Positions 1 through 9,165 of a stretch of DNA of 64,000 bases are shown here, piece by piece. Numbering within the stretch: position 1 is the stretch's first letter; the number at the start of each line of letters is the position of its first letter. Position numbers and translations under genes: made by a program. The stretch covers positions 1,364,001 to 1,428,000 of the forward strand of contig NZ_JANHOH010000001.1 in the NCBI RefSeq assembly GCF_024498135.1. The letters are read 5' to 3'. A model generated the notes under the pieces. That model had not been told where the DNA came from and made no database searches. It worked only from the letters and a program-made list of their open reading frames with translations. The stretch is from Mucilaginibacter aquariorum (GTDB taxonomy: Bacteria; Bacteroidota; Bacteroidia; Sphingobacteriales; Sphingobacteriaceae).

Positions 1-1
1 T

Positions 2-1798
2 GTTCTATTTAAGGAAGATCTTACACACGCTATCCATATATCCGGCACTGAGACAACAGAACAAGCCGGTAACCATTTAAGCCATTTGAGAATAGAACAA
101 CTGGAAAGCGAACTGATGCAAACCCGCGCAGATATGCGTGCGGTAACTGATGAGCAGGAAGCTGTTTATGAAGAGTTGCAAAGCGCCAATCAGGAATTAT
201 TATCTGGCAGTGAAGAAATGCAAACTATTAACGAGGAACTGGAAACCTCCAGGGAAGAACTGCAAAGCACAAACGAAGAAATAAATATTGTAAATAACGA
301 GCTAACTGATCGTAATGAGGAATTAAACAATGCCCGTACTTATACCGAAGGCATCATTAATACCATTGGCGACCCACTTATTATATTGGATAAAGACTTG
401 CGTGTAAAACGTGCTACTAATGGCTTTTACACCAAATTTAAGGTAACCGAGAAAGAAACAGAGGGCCGATATATTTACGATTTAGGCAACCTGCAATGGG
501 ATATACCTGCGCTAAGGGAAATGCTTGAAATGATATTACCCGAAAAAAAGGTGGTAAGCGATTACCAGGTAACACACGTATTCCCTACCATTGGCCGCAA
601 AGTAATGTGCCTGAATGCACGTCAACTTGAAAAGATAAACGGCGACCAACTGATACTACTGGCTATTGAAGACATTACCGATAAGCGTAAGGTTGAAGAG
701 GGTTTGGCCGAAGTAGAAAAACTATTTAAGGAAAGTAAGGAGCGTTTAAAGCTTGCTGTTGATGCCGCCGGCCTGGGTACCTGGGATTATAACTCGTTAA
801 CCGGCGAACTGATTTGGGACCATCGCTGTAAAGAAATGTTTAATCTTTCATTAAATGATTCTATTACCTATAACCGTTTTATTGACCTGATACATACCGA
901 AGACCGCAAAAAGGTAGATAAGGCACTTAAACAGGCTTTAGCAGGCCATGAGGATGGAGAATATGATGAGGAATTTCGCACGGCAGAAACTTCAGGAAAA
1001 AAATTTAAATGGCTAAAATTTAAGGGCAAAGCATATTTTGACACCGATGGCCTTGCCTATCGATTTGTGGGTACTTCGCTGGATATTACCGTACAAAAAA
1101 TGCTGGACGAGGCAACCATAGAGTTGTTAAAACAGAAAGACGATTTTATGAGCATTGCCAGCCATGAATTAAAAACACCCATAACCAGCTTAAAAGCATC
1201 ATTGCAATTATTAGATAAGTTGAAGGATAACCCTACATCGGTAATGCTATCCAAATTAATAGCTGTTGCCAACAAAAGCATGAAAAAGGTAAACAGCCTT
1301 GTAGAAGACCTGCTGAATGTAAGCAAGCTAAACCAGGGCCAACTTCATTTACACAAAACCCATTTTGTAATTGATGATGTTATTGAAGGGTGTTGCCATG
1401 ACGTGCGGGCGGCCGGAATATTTAATATAAAAACTGTGGGTAATAAAACATTGGAAGTGTTTGCCGATGCCGGTAGAATTGAACAAATACTGGTCAATTT
1501 TGTAAACAATGCTATCAAATATGCTCCGCAATCAAAAGAGATCCTTATCAATATCGAAAAGGCAGATAAAATGGTAAAGGTATCAGTTAATGATAAAGGA
1601 CCGGGTATTGCGCCAGATATGATACCTCATTTATTTGATAGGTATTACCGCGTTGATAAAAGCGGCACCCAGTATTCAGGCCTGGGCTTAGGCTTGTACA
1701 TTTGTGCCGAGATCATCAAAAAACTCGACGGACAAATTGGGGTAGATAGCGAAATTAATAAAGGAAGTAGCTTTTGGTTCACACTCCCTTTATCATAA
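2..1798 (+). CDS. CheB/CheR-PAS-type sensor histidine kinase, C-terminal part (partial at left edge)
   Basis: The reading frame is open from base 2 to the stop, so this is the 3' end of a longer gene; the TTG at 86 is not a convincing start. Numbering from that TTG, residues 1-85 form a Glu/Gln-rich coiled coil with repeated NEEL-type heptads. This is typical of the linker that follows CheB-CheR methylesterase/methyltransferase domains. Two PAS domains follow (about 85-205 and 215-340). A HisKA domain has the phospho-acceptor His360 in ASHELKTP, and a HATPase_c domain has the N box (NNAIKYAP), G1 (DKGPGIA) and G2 (GLGLGLY). It should autophosphorylate on His360 and pass phosphate to an unseen response regulator. 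No receiver domain is attached. The CheB/CheR part is inferred from the linker and lies outside the window. Confidence 0.85.
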   Translation, partial: VLFKEDLTHAIHISGTETTEQAGNHLSHLRIEQLESELMQTRADMRAVTDEQEAVYEELQSANQELLSGSEEMQTINEELETSREELQSTNEEINIVNNELTDRNEELNNARTYTEGIINTIGDPLIILDKDLRVKRATNGFYTKFKVTEKETEGRYIYDLGNLQWDIPALREMLEMILPEKKVVSDYQVTHVFPTIGRKVMCLNARQLEKINGDQLILLAIEDITDKRKVEEGLAEVEKLFKESKERLKLAVDAAGLGTWDYNSLTGELIWDHRCKEMFNLSLNDSITYNRFIDLIHTEDRKKVDKALKQALAGHEDGEYDEEFRTAETSGKKFKWLKFKGKAYFDTDGLAYRFVGTSLDITVQKMLDEATIELLKQKDDFMSIASHELKTPITSLKASLQLLDKLKDNPTSVMLSKLIAVANKSMKKVNSLVEDLLNVSKLNQGQLHLHKTHFVIDDVIEGCCHDVRAAGIFNIKTVGNKTLEVFADAGRIEQILVNFVNNAIKYAPQSKEILINIEKADKMVKVSVNDKGPGIAPDMIPHLFDRYYRVDKSGTQYSGLGLGLYICAEIIKKLDGQIGVDSEINKGSSFWFTLPLS

Positions 1799-2135
1799 AG
1801 CAAAAAGCCCTGTAAACATTGTTTAGGAGGCTAACCAAATATAAATTAAACCAAAACTTACTACGTTAACAACATATGCTGATAGGGTTGCAAATACAAC
1901 TGGCGGTTTAAAGCCATGGTTGCATTACTAAAAACGTTTTCCAACCTGCGCCTGCAAGGCTGATGGTATGGGTATGGTATGAGTTGCGTTGTTACTACGT
2001 ATTGGCTATAACCAATACTTTTTGCTTATCGTTTGATTTTGTGAACACAGACAGCTACATCATCGCTGCTATAAACACTAAGGTCGCGTGTTTTAACGGT
2101 AAGCGAAATAGTAGTTTTAAGGGGTAATATTAGTA
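1799..2135. other. Intergenic region with no recognisable gene
   Basis: About 340 bases between the kinase stop and the terminator hairpin. No credible coding frame, RNA gene or repeat was seen. A weak stem (TAAAC/GTTTA with outer AGCC/GGCT) just after the kinase stop at about 1807-1835 could help end its transcript, but it lacks a T-tract. Confidence 0.4.
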
Positions 2136-2172
2136 AGGATTTTAAGCCGGCTTAGGGCCGGTTTAAAATCCT
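2136..2172. terminator. Bidirectional stem-loop terminator between the kinase and galT
   Basis: The arms AGGATTTTAAGCCGGC (2136-2151) and GCCGGTTTAAAATCCT (2157-2172) pair over 16 positions with one G-T wobble around a 5-nt loop. The hairpin lies 8 nt downstream of the galT stop, between convergent genes. The A/T-rich outer stem can act as the T-tract in either direction. Confidence 0.75.
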
Positions 2173-2180
2173 CCTGTTAA

Positions 2181-3233
2181 TTAGGCCTGTGTTTTGTAAT
2201 GTATATCTGACTGCTGCCTTAATTGCGCTGCAGCAAACTCGGGGGTAATATCGCGCTGAGCGTTAGCTAAAAGCTCATATCCCACCATGAATTTTTTTAC
2301 TGTTGCAGATCGTAACAAAGGCGGATAAAAGTGCATATGCCAGTGCCATTCCGGGTGCTCACCATCGTTTACCGGTGCCTGGTGCATCCCTGCCGAGTAA
2401 GGGAAAGACGTTTTAAAAAGATTATCATAAAGTGTAGTCAGCTTTTTAAGTGCTTCGGCAAGTGATGCTTTTTCGTGATTGGTAAACTCTGTTACATCTT
2501 TAACATGTCTTTTACTTATCAGCATAGTTTCATAAGGCCATATTGCCCAAAAAGGCACCAGAGCAACAAAATCATTATTTTCAAAAACAATACGTTCCCG
2601 CTGCTCCAATTCGATCTTCAGGTAGTCGGCCAATAAACCCGATCTATTTTTAAGGTAATGTTCTTTTTGTTTAAGCGTTTCCTTCTCTACTTCAACCGGT
2701 ACACTGCTTTGCGCCCAGATCTGCCCATGCGGATGCGGATTGCTGCATCCCATTATATCACCCTTATTTTCAAATATTTGTATGTATTTGATAAATGAAT
2801 GCTGAGAAAGTTCCCGGTATTCTGCTATCCATATATCAATTACACCCGCTAATTCTTCCAGGCTTAATTCGGGTAATGTAAGGTCATGCCTTGGCGAAAA
2901 GCTGATCACTTTACATATCCCACTTTGGCTTTCGGCTTTTAGCAACCCGCCAATATCCGTTTTGCCAACAGGTGTATCCTGTAGCAACGATGAAAAATCG
3001 TTAATAAAACTATAGCTCTTTGTATATGCAGGGTTCTGGCTTCCATCAGACCGTTTATTACCGGGGCATAAATAACAGGCTGGATCATACTCAGGTCGGT
3101 TATTAGCGGCTTCGGCTTCAACTTTACCTTGCCATGGCCTTTTTGTGCGATGGGGCGCTACCAATACCCACTCTCCGGTTAAAATATTGTATCGTTTATG
3201 CGGATGTTCGCTTAGTTTAAAGGTGTCTTCCAT
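2181..3233 (-). CDS. galT: Galactose-1-phosphate uridylyltransferase
   Basis: Leloir-pathway enzyme that exchanges UMP between UDP-glucose and galactose-1-phosphate in the cytoplasm. The sequence has the N-terminal HPHKRYN and LTGEW motifs, a CYLCPGN segment typical of the zinc-binding part, the active-site motif SNPHPHGQ with the nucleophilic His, and the C-terminal EWHWHMHFYPP segment. Length is close to the usual 345-350 residues when the ATG at 3233 is used, which places HPH where E. coli GalT has it. An upstream ATG at 3245 (four residues longer, preceded by GGTGG) and a longer frame to 3296 are alternatives. No galK or galM lies next to it, so it appears to be a single gene, ended by the hairpin at 2136-2172. 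Confidence 0.93.
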   Translation of the reverse strand: MEDTFKLSEHPHKRYNILTGEWVLVAPHRTKRPWQGKVEAEAANNRPEYDPACYLCPGNKRSDGSQNPAYTKSYSFINDFSSLLQDTPVGKTDIGGLLKAESQSGICKVISFSPRHDLTLPELSLEELAGVIDIWIAEYRELSQHSFIKYIQIFENKGDIMGCSNPHPHGQIWAQSSVPVEVEKETLKQKEHYLKNRSGLLADYLKIELEQRERIVFENNDFVALVPFWAIWPYETMLISKRHVKDVTEFTNHEKASLAEALKKLTTLYDNLFKTSFPYSAGMHQAPVNDGEHPEWHWHMHFYPPLLRSATVKKFMVGYELLANAQRDITPEFAAAQLRQQSDIHYKTQA

Positions 3234-3422
3234 AATAAAATTCATATTGCCACCAAGTATCGGTAAATAAAAGTAGCCACACAAAAAATAGATCAATTAC
3301 TAATCATGAATTTATTTATGTTTTAGCTGATGTCAACCATAAAAAAGGGTATAAATAGCTTTAATTTATATGCTTCATTAATTGTAGCTTAGGCTACTAA
3401 AACAACCTTAATACTTATCACA

Positions 3423-4343
3423 ATGATGACAGACAATTCGCAGGCCCTGCCCAAGGGTTTTGTACGACTTAGCGGCTCCCAACAAGAAATAGCCGATAAA
3501 CTTGGCCCCCTTGCCGGCCTTGTTGGCACCTGGCGTGGCAACAAGGGGTGGAATATGATAGCAGTACCATCAAATTTAGGTGAGATCAAAAGCTTTAAAC
3601 TGCTCATACAAAATTACTCGGAAACAATAACCTTTACCCCTATTGGTGCACCTGTACCTAACCGTGGCGGCGAAGACATGCAGTTTATAACCGGATTAAT
3701 GTATGACCTTACTATCACCGATAATGCTACCGAAGGTGTTCTGCACCTGGAAAATGGCATGTGGTTATACATGGCCGATGTACAAAAACAGCCAGATAGA
3801 AGAGATGACCTTTTTGAAGTGGTAACACCCGAACATTTTTATACAATTGCCCGCCAGGCAAGTATTCCGCATGGCGATGTTGTTGTAGCTTTAGGCGATG
3901 CGGTAACATCTACCGGGACACCGGTTATCCCGCCAGTAGAGGGGCACCCTATTGACTTTGGCACACCGCCACTTAGGGGTTATCTGGATCAATACACCCA
4001 TACCGCATTCCCTCCGGCACAATTTGATACCAGAGACCCAAATGCTGCTCTGCGTAGTGCTATTGAAGGCCAAAATATTGGAAATGTAACTACCATTACT
4101 GTTGATACACTTGTTAAAGGCGGCGCTATAGTAAACATCCCTTTTGTACAGCAAACCGTTGACCCAACGCGTTTTGTATCAACCTATTGGATAGAGGATG
4201 TTACGCTGGCTGATGGCACTAAGTTTAAACAATTGCAGTACTCACAACAGGCCGATCTGAATTTTATTCCGAAATTTAGCGGACTGCCCGGCACCATTAT
4301 GTGGCCGCACATTAATGTAAACACCTTGCGTAAGCAAAACTAA
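3423..4343 (+). CDS. Putative heme-binding/nitrobindin-like beta-barrel protein
   Basis: A 306-residue protein without signal peptide or membrane segment. The N-terminal LAGLVGTWRGNKGWN segment, alternating beta-strand-like stretches and the ENGMWLYM region resemble the ten-stranded heme-binding barrels of the nitrobindin/THAP4-like group, whose start is also a G-T-W-x-G motif. Those proteins are usually about 160-200 residues, so this one is longer. Catalytic or heme-ligand residues could not be assigned, so the family call is tentative. It stands alone, preceded by an AT-rich leader and followed by a strong terminator. Confidence 0.45.
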   Translation: MMTDNSQALPKGFVRLSGSQQEIADKLGPLAGLVGTWRGNKGWNMIAVPSNLGEIKSFKLLIQNYSETITFTPIGAPVPNRGGEDMQFITGLMYDLTITDNATEGVLHLENGMWLYMADVQKQPDRRDDLFEVVTPEHFYTIARQASIPHGDVVVALGDAVTSTGTPVIPPVEGHPIDFGTPPLRGYLDQYTHTAFPPAQFDTRDPNAALRSAIEGQNIGNVTTITVDTLVKGGAIVNIPFVQQTVDPTRFVSTYWIEDVTLADGTKFKQLQYSQQADLNFIPKFSGLPGTIMWPHINVNTLRKQN

Positions 4344-4357
4344 TTTGCTAACCATAC

Positions 4358-4392
4358 AAAAAGCGACGGGATTATCTCCCGTCGCTTTTTTT
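4358..4392. terminator. Rho-independent terminator, bidirectional
   Basis: AAAAAGCGACGGG pairs with CCCGTCGCTTTTTTT around the 7-nt loop ATTATCT. It has A-tract and T-tract on opposite sides, so it serves both the plus-strand gene ending at 4343 and the minus-strand HD gene ending at 4393. Confidence 0.9.
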
Positions 4393-5043
4393 CTACTCAC
4401 TCCATGGGGAATGTAAAATACAATCACAAAAGTTTTTGCGATGAAAATTGGGGATCATAAATGCACATACATCTGCTTTAATATTACCAAAGGTAGTTTC
4501 TGTTTTATGCTCAAAGCCCGAGAAGAATGTGGGGATGATCTTATTCTTAAAATCATTTCTTGGAAAGGCAGCTATGATCTCTTCGCGATTTTCCTCGCTA
4601 AGGTTTTCATAACCCTCGCCCATAACATCAAGCCCTACCCCGCTGTACATTAGAGCCACTTCGGCCTCTTTATGTTCGGCAATGCCAATGGTAGTATGCA
4701 GGGCAATAGTATCCCACACCAACCTTATCGATTCCTGGGCTATGCCATGGCTTTTCAGAAAATCCCGGGCGGCATTTGCGCCATCCACTTCAAAACGTTT
4801 ATCGGGACTACTGTACTTTGGCGTTAATCCAAGGTCGTGAAATATAGAGCTTACATACAATAACTCAGGGTCGTATACCATGTTATTGCGTTTGCCATTG
4901 AGTGATGAGAACAGAAATACCCTTAACGAGTGATTATAAATAAATTCCGTTCCATGTTCCAGTAAAAGCTCCGTGGCCTGGCTGGCTATGGTACTATCGG
5001 GGATAACTATCCCGGCTACCGATTTTAATTTGCTAACAGACAT
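4393..5043 (-). CDS. HD-domain hydrolase, cyanamide hydratase-like
   Basis: A 216-residue soluble protein with HD-superfamily metal-binding signatures: NHSLRVF (first His), SSIFHDLGL (HD pair) and WDTIALHTT (later His). The layout, with FEVDGANAARDFL between them, matches the cyanamide hydratase-like/Ddi2-type branch of HD proteins rather than nucleotide phosphohydrolases. The substrate cannot be told from sequence. It starts 63 bases after the AraC-type gene on the same strand, so the two may be cotranscribed. The terminator at 4358-4392 follows directly. Confidence 0.75.
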   Translation of the reverse strand: MSVSKLKSVAGIVIPDSTIASQATELLLEHGTEFIYNHSLRVFLFSSLNGKRNNMVYDPELLYVSSIFHDLGLTPKYSSPDKRFEVDGANAARDFLKSHGIAQESIRLVWDTIALHTTIGIAEHKEAEVALMYSGVGLDVMGEGYENLSEENREEIIAAFPRNDFKNKIIPTFFSGFEHKTETTFGNIKADVCAFMIPNFHRKNFCDCILHSPWSE

Positions 5044-5106
5044 TTGATTGTTTTTTTATCAAAAGTAGGTTCGCAAGGCGACCGATGGAATGTTAAAACA
5101 GGTTAA

Positions 5107-5961
5107 TCACATGCCAATATTTACAAATTGGGTGCGAAAATCCTGGGGTGATACCTGCGAATTCTTTTTAAAGAAATGACTGAATTGCTCGGGCGTGGAA
5201 AAGTTGAGCATAAAAGCAATCTCTTTTACCGGTTGCGAAGAAAATTGTAATGCTCTTTTAGCTTCTGCAATCAGCTGGCCATTGATCAGTTCTTTGGCAC
5301 CATGCCCGCTACATCTTTTAGATAGCTCTGTTAATTTACGCGCCGAAATACCTAACTGGCGTGCATAGTCTGCAACCTCGTGCGACTTTTTATATTGCTG
5401 ACTTATAAGTTCTAAAAACTGCCCGTATAGCTGATTTTCAAAACTATCATATCCCCTGGCAAGGGATGCATTAACATTTGCCACCTTTATCATTATTATT
5501 TTAAGGTAGGCAGCAAGTGCATCTAATTTATTGCTGAAGTCTGTCTTAAGATATTCCGTGTATAACATTCCAAAAAGCAAACTAAGCTCTTTGTAATCTT
5601 CACCATTTAAAGGTAATTGCTGGTTTACAGAAGCATTGTTAAATAATACCGCTTTGCAATTACTCGCGCTTGCCGGTGCCCTTTCCCAAAAACAATCTCC
5701 AAACGAAATTTCATACCCAGTAATATACGTTCCTGTTTGAAATTGATAGATCTGCCCTTTAGCGATCAGAAGCAATTGGTTATCTGATATAGGGAAACTC
5801 AGATCATCTACCAGTAAATTTCCTTTTCCAAACTGAACAAGAATCATGCGGTGATAAATTAACCGGCAGGCTACAGATTCAAATTTCTTATCCAGATAAT
5901 CCACAGAAAAGGAATCTTTCAATTCTTTCTCGAAAACCGCTTTGGATATTGACGATAACAT
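5107..5961 (-). CDS. AraC-family transcriptional regulator
   Basis: A 284-residue protein. Residues about 1-165 form an AraC-type sensing domain with cupin-like strands. Residues about 185-284 hold two helix-turn-helix units: the first around VADYARQLGISARKLTEL, the second around VKEIAFMLNFSTPEQFSHFF, ending in the usual SPQDFR signature. It is divergent from the Na+/H+ antiporter gene and directly upstream of the HD hydrolase gene; either may be its target. The ligand is unknown. Confidence 0.88.
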   Translation of the reverse strand: MLSSISKAVFEKELKDSFSVDYLDKKFESVACRLIYHRMILVQFGKGNLLVDDLSFPISDNQLLLIAKGQIYQFQTGTYITGYEISFGDCFWERAPASASNCKAVLFNNASVNQQLPLNGEDYKELSLLFGMLYTEYLKTDFSNKLDALAAYLKIIMIKVANVNASLARGYDSFENQLYGQFLELISQQYKKSHEVADYARQLGISARKLTELSKRCSGHGAKELINGQLIAEAKRALQFSSQPVKEIAFMLNFSTPEQFSHFFKKNSQVSPQDFRTQFVNIGM

Positions 5962-6079
5962 AAACTTACCAGTAAATTAAAAATGCAATTTACACTAAAT
6001 ACCTAATTTGGCATCTAAAAACCCAACATCCATTGCGCCTAACCTATTTAATTTGCTTGTAATTATTGTATTTTCGTTT

Positions 6080-7687
6080 ATGCACTACCTTATAGTTCAG
6101 TTAACCTGCCTCCTCGGCATCATTTTATTAGTTGTGATGATAGCCGAAAAAATTAAAATAGCTTATCCTATTTTATTACTACTGGTTGGTTTGCCATTGG
6201 GTTTTGTGCCGGCCTTAAGGGGTATCGAAATAAATCCCGAACTTATTTTTGTGATATTTTTACCGCCATTATTATATGAGGCCGCATGGAATACGTCATG
6301 GAAAGATTTTTGGAAATGGCGCAGGGTTATCTCCAGTTTTGCATTTCCAATTGTTATTCTTACTTCCTGCGTTATCGCTTTTGTTTCGCAGGCAATTTTC
6401 CCCGGCTTTACATGGGCTACAGGTTTTTTATTAGGAGGCATCATCTCGCCCCCTGATGCAGTTTCGGCCAGCGCTATATTAAAGCATATTAAAGTACCCA
6501 AAAGATTAGTAACTATTGTTGAGGGTGAAAGCCTGTTGAACGATGCATCCAGTTTGGTGGTATTTCGTTTTGCACTTGCGGCTGTTGCTACCGGTAGTTT
6601 CATTTTCAGCCATGCTGCGGTAAATTTTGTGTTGGTTATTATTATGGGTATTGCCATAGGTATTGCTATGGCCCTGGTATTTTATACTATACACCGCTGG
6701 CTGCCAACAACCACAAATATTGATATCATTCTTACGTTTATTACGCCCTACGCCATGTATATGGTAGCCGAAGAATTTCACTTTTCGGGCGTATTGGCCG
6801 TTGTTAGTGGCGGGCTGTTCCTTTCTGTTAGGCGACATAAATTCCTCACGTATCGTAGCCGCCTGCAGGGAGTTAACGTTTGGGAAGCAGTAGCATTTGT
6901 GCTGAATGGTTTTGTTTTTATACTGATAGGATTGGAATTTCCGGTTATTATTAAGGGCCTTGGGCCCGATGGTTTAAAGCCTGCTATTACCTACAGTTTG
7001 ATAATTACAGGAGTATTGATAGTAACCCGTTTTGCAAGCACTTATGGGGCCACTGTTTTCACCGTATTTATAAGCCGATATATCACAGTTGCTGATAACC
7101 GGCCGGGTTGGAAAGGGCCAACGCTTCTTGGATGGGTGGGGATGCGCGGAGTGGTGTCACTGGCGGCAGCGCTTAGTATTCCGCTTACATTATCTTCTGG
7201 CCAGGCTTTTCCAAATAGAAACCTAATACTGTTCATTACCTTTTCAGTCATCATTGTAACGCTGGTACTGCAGGGATTAACCTTACCGTTATTGGTTAAA
7301 TGGCTAAACATGGCCGACCGCGATAACGATATTCCTCTACCAAAACAAAGGCAATTGATCAGGAAAAAACTTTCTCACCTTTCTCTAAGTATCCTTAATG
7401 ACAAATACGCCAAAGAAATGGATGGTAATGGCATACTCAGATCATTAAGCCTGAGATATAATACCGATGTGGAACTGCTGAAAAACTGGGAAACAGAAGA
7501 TTGCAATGACCGGAATGAAGCTTTTTATAAAGAATACCGTACCATTATGGCCGATCTTATGCAGCAACAACGTGAATTATTACAAACACTCAATAAAAAG
7601 GAAAATATCAGCGAAGACCTTATAAGGCATCAATTGGAACTTATTGATCTTGAAGAGGAAAAATTAAGACAATACTTTGGCTTGTAA
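6080..7687 (+). CDS. CPA1-family Na+/H+ antiporter
   Basis: An inner-membrane monovalent cation/proton antiporter with about 12 hydrophobic spans over residues 1-415 and a 120-residue charged cytoplasmic tail. Diagnostic motifs are FLPPLLYEAA near span 3, SPPDAVSASAIL, and EGESLLNDASSLV with the Asp expected for ion binding. WVGMRGVVSLAAALS lies near the end of the membrane part. The frame opens at a TTG (6008), but the ATG at 6080 (MHYLIVQL) puts the first membrane span at the N-terminus as in relatives, so it is preferred. The gene is divergent from the AraC-type regulator. Confidence 0.9.
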   Translation: MHYLIVQLTCLLGIILLVVMIAEKIKIAYPILLLLVGLPLGFVPALRGIEINPELIFVIFLPPLLYEAAWNTSWKDFWKWRRVISSFAFPIVILTSCVIAFVSQAIFPGFTWATGFLLGGIISPPDAVSASAILKHIKVPKRLVTIVEGESLLNDASSLVVFRFALAAVATGSFIFSHAAVNFVLVIIMGIAIGIAMALVFYTIHRWLPTTTNIDIILTFITPYAMYMVAEEFHFSGVLAVVSGGLFLSVRRHKFLTYRSRLQGVNVWEAVAFVLNGFVFILIGLEFPVIIKGLGPDGLKPAITYSLIITGVLIVTRFASTYGATVFTVFISRYITVADNRPGWKGPTLLGWVGMRGVVSLAAALSIPLTLSSGQAFPNRNLILFITFSVIIVTLVLQGLTLPLLVKWLNMADRDNDIPLPKQRQLIRKKLSHLSLSILNDKYAKEMDGNGILRSLSLRYNTDVELLKNWETEDCNDRNEAFYKEYRTIMADLMQQQRELLQTLNKKENISEDLIRHQLELIDLEEEKLRQYFGL

Positions 7688-7769
7688 AAGCATCATGCGG
7701 GTAACCGCGATCATTATAATAAACAATTGACCGACCAATGTGTTACTAACAGGAAAATGTAAAAAGCCT

Positions 7770-7973
7770 ATGCCCTCTGCAGTTATTGCCGCTTATGATT
7801 ATGATGCTGATACGGAAACGCTCACTGTGCGCTATCGGTCTGGCAAGGTTTATAACTACCTGCAGGTACCGGAAAAGGTGTATAAAGAGATGCGGGCTAC
7901 TATGGCCAAAGGCATTTTCCTAAACAAGAACATTAAAGGGAAATACCCATTTGTTGATGTAACACCTACGTAG
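7770..7973 (+). CDS. KTSC-domain small protein
   Basis: A 67-residue protein starting MPSAVIAAYDYD, with YRSGKVYNYLQVP and KGIFLNKNIKGKYPF. These match the short KTSC domain, a stand-alone small fold of unknown function that is also found fused to nucleic-acid enzymes. The ATG at 7770 fits family starts; a GTG at 7740 would add ten residues. It lies 82 bases downstream of the antiporter on the same strand and could be cotranscribed. Confidence 0.8.
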   Translation: MPSAVIAAYDYDADTETLTVRYRSGKVYNYLQVPEKVYKEMRATMAKGIFLNKNIKGKYPFVDVTPT

Positions 7974-8029
7974 CTATTATAATTACCGCATCTTCTTTAC
8001 CGCCCAAAAGTAAAAGTTAACCCCCTTAA

Positions 8030-9151
8030 TTATTTTGGAGGGCATAGCTGCATGAATGTAACTAGGCTGCTTGCCTCGTAAGATTGTATATCGCCGGTTG
8101 GGCAATGAATATTGTAATTTCTGAATGTAAGGTTCCTTTCGGTGTCCCTATTCTTCCACCCGGTATTAATATTTGTTTGCACCCAATCTAAATACTGGCT
8201 TTGCCCACCATCATTTATTAGCTGCATAATGTATTGCGCAAATATTGCCTTTAAAACACCCTGTTCGTTAAAATCTCCTTCGGCCGGTAGGATACTGTTG
8301 GTACTCATCTTGTTTTTTGTATAATCGGCAGCTAACTTGGCATCATTGAGATAGGCAACGTCTTTTGTTTCTTTATATAACATTACAGCTGCACCTATAG
8401 CAGTACCTTGGTTGTAAGTATAATCTTCATATCCCGGCGGGTTATTACCTATTTTATGATCGGCTATCCGGCCATTGGTTGTATCAAACAAATTGGCCTT
8501 TGCCCAGCCATAAATTGATTTTGCTTTATCAAGGTAACTTGCATCACCGGTTATTTTATAAAGACGCATGGCCGCGATAACCGTTGGATAATTTATGCAT
8601 GCATTTTTACCGCTGTGTTTAAAATCCCAAAACATACCGCCATTTACACTATCATACGATCCGTTCCACACCCGGTTAAACCCTGAAATAGCCTTTTGCA
8701 AGTACTCAGGCTTCCCGGTTATTTGATTTGCACGGGCAAGCGCTATAACCCACCACATCATATCATCATAAATAAACCAGGTAGTGGTATTGTCCCAGTT
8801 ATATCCATCATATTGATTAAAACCACCCTGATAAATATCATTAACCCTTGTTAATTGCGCCGGGTCCTTAGTGCGTTCATAAACGTTCATGGCCATATCC
8901 CAGTATATAGCTTGTGTCCATATAGCAGCTAAACCATCTTGCCGGGTAGTATTGTAATATAGTTTGGCTGATGAATTGTAAAAGTATTTATTGAACGCTG
9001 TGTATGCAGTTGTTGCGTCAGCAGATGTGAAATTATTGTTTGTTTCGGGTTTACCCGGTTTTTCGATAGGCGCCGCCCCTTCTTTGCCTTTACTGCAGCT
9101 TGCTACAGTAATAAACAAGCTTGTTAACAGGATATAAGATATTTTTTTCAT
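8030..9151 (-). CDS. GH76-family alpha-1,6-mannanase, lipoprotein
   Basis: A 373-residue protein with an SPII signal ending TVASC-S, so it is probably surface or periplasmic and lipid-anchored. The body has repeating helical hairpins of an (alpha/alpha)6 barrel. The segment FIYDDMMWW carries the adjacent Asp-Asp pair that is catalytic in GH76 endo-alpha-1,6-mannanases. Aromatic-rich segments (WNGSYDSVNGGMFWDF, YNQGTAIGA) also fit the family. It is the last gene of the SusC-to-GH76 operon, 14 bases after the GH92 gene. Likely role: cutting the alpha-1,6-mannan backbone of fungal or yeast-type mannan. No terminator-like hairpin was seen downstream. Confidence 0.88.
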   Translation of the reverse strand: MKKISYILLTSLFITVASCSKGKEGAAPIEKPGKPETNNNFTSADATTAYTAFNKYFYNSSAKLYYNTTRQDGLAAIWTQAIYWDMAMNVYERTKDPAQLTRVNDIYQGGFNQYDGYNWDNTTTWFIYDDMMWWVIALARANQITGKPEYLQKAISGFNRVWNGSYDSVNGGMFWDFKHSGKNACINYPTVIAAMRLYKITGDASYLDKAKSIYGWAKANLFDTTNGRIADHKIGNNPPGYEDYTYNQGTAIGAAVMLYKETKDVAYLNDAKLAADYTKNKMSTNSILPAEGDFNEQGVLKAIFAQYIMQLINDGGQSQYLDWVQTNINTGWKNRDTERNLTFRNYNIHCPTGDIQSYEASSLVTFMQLCPPK

Positions 9152-9165
9152 AGTTAGATGTATAA

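Noticed and set aside
6163..6657. 164-residue minus-strand frame inside the antiporter gene
   Set aside because: Reverse frame of membrane-span codons; the antiporter motifs on the plus strand are clear.
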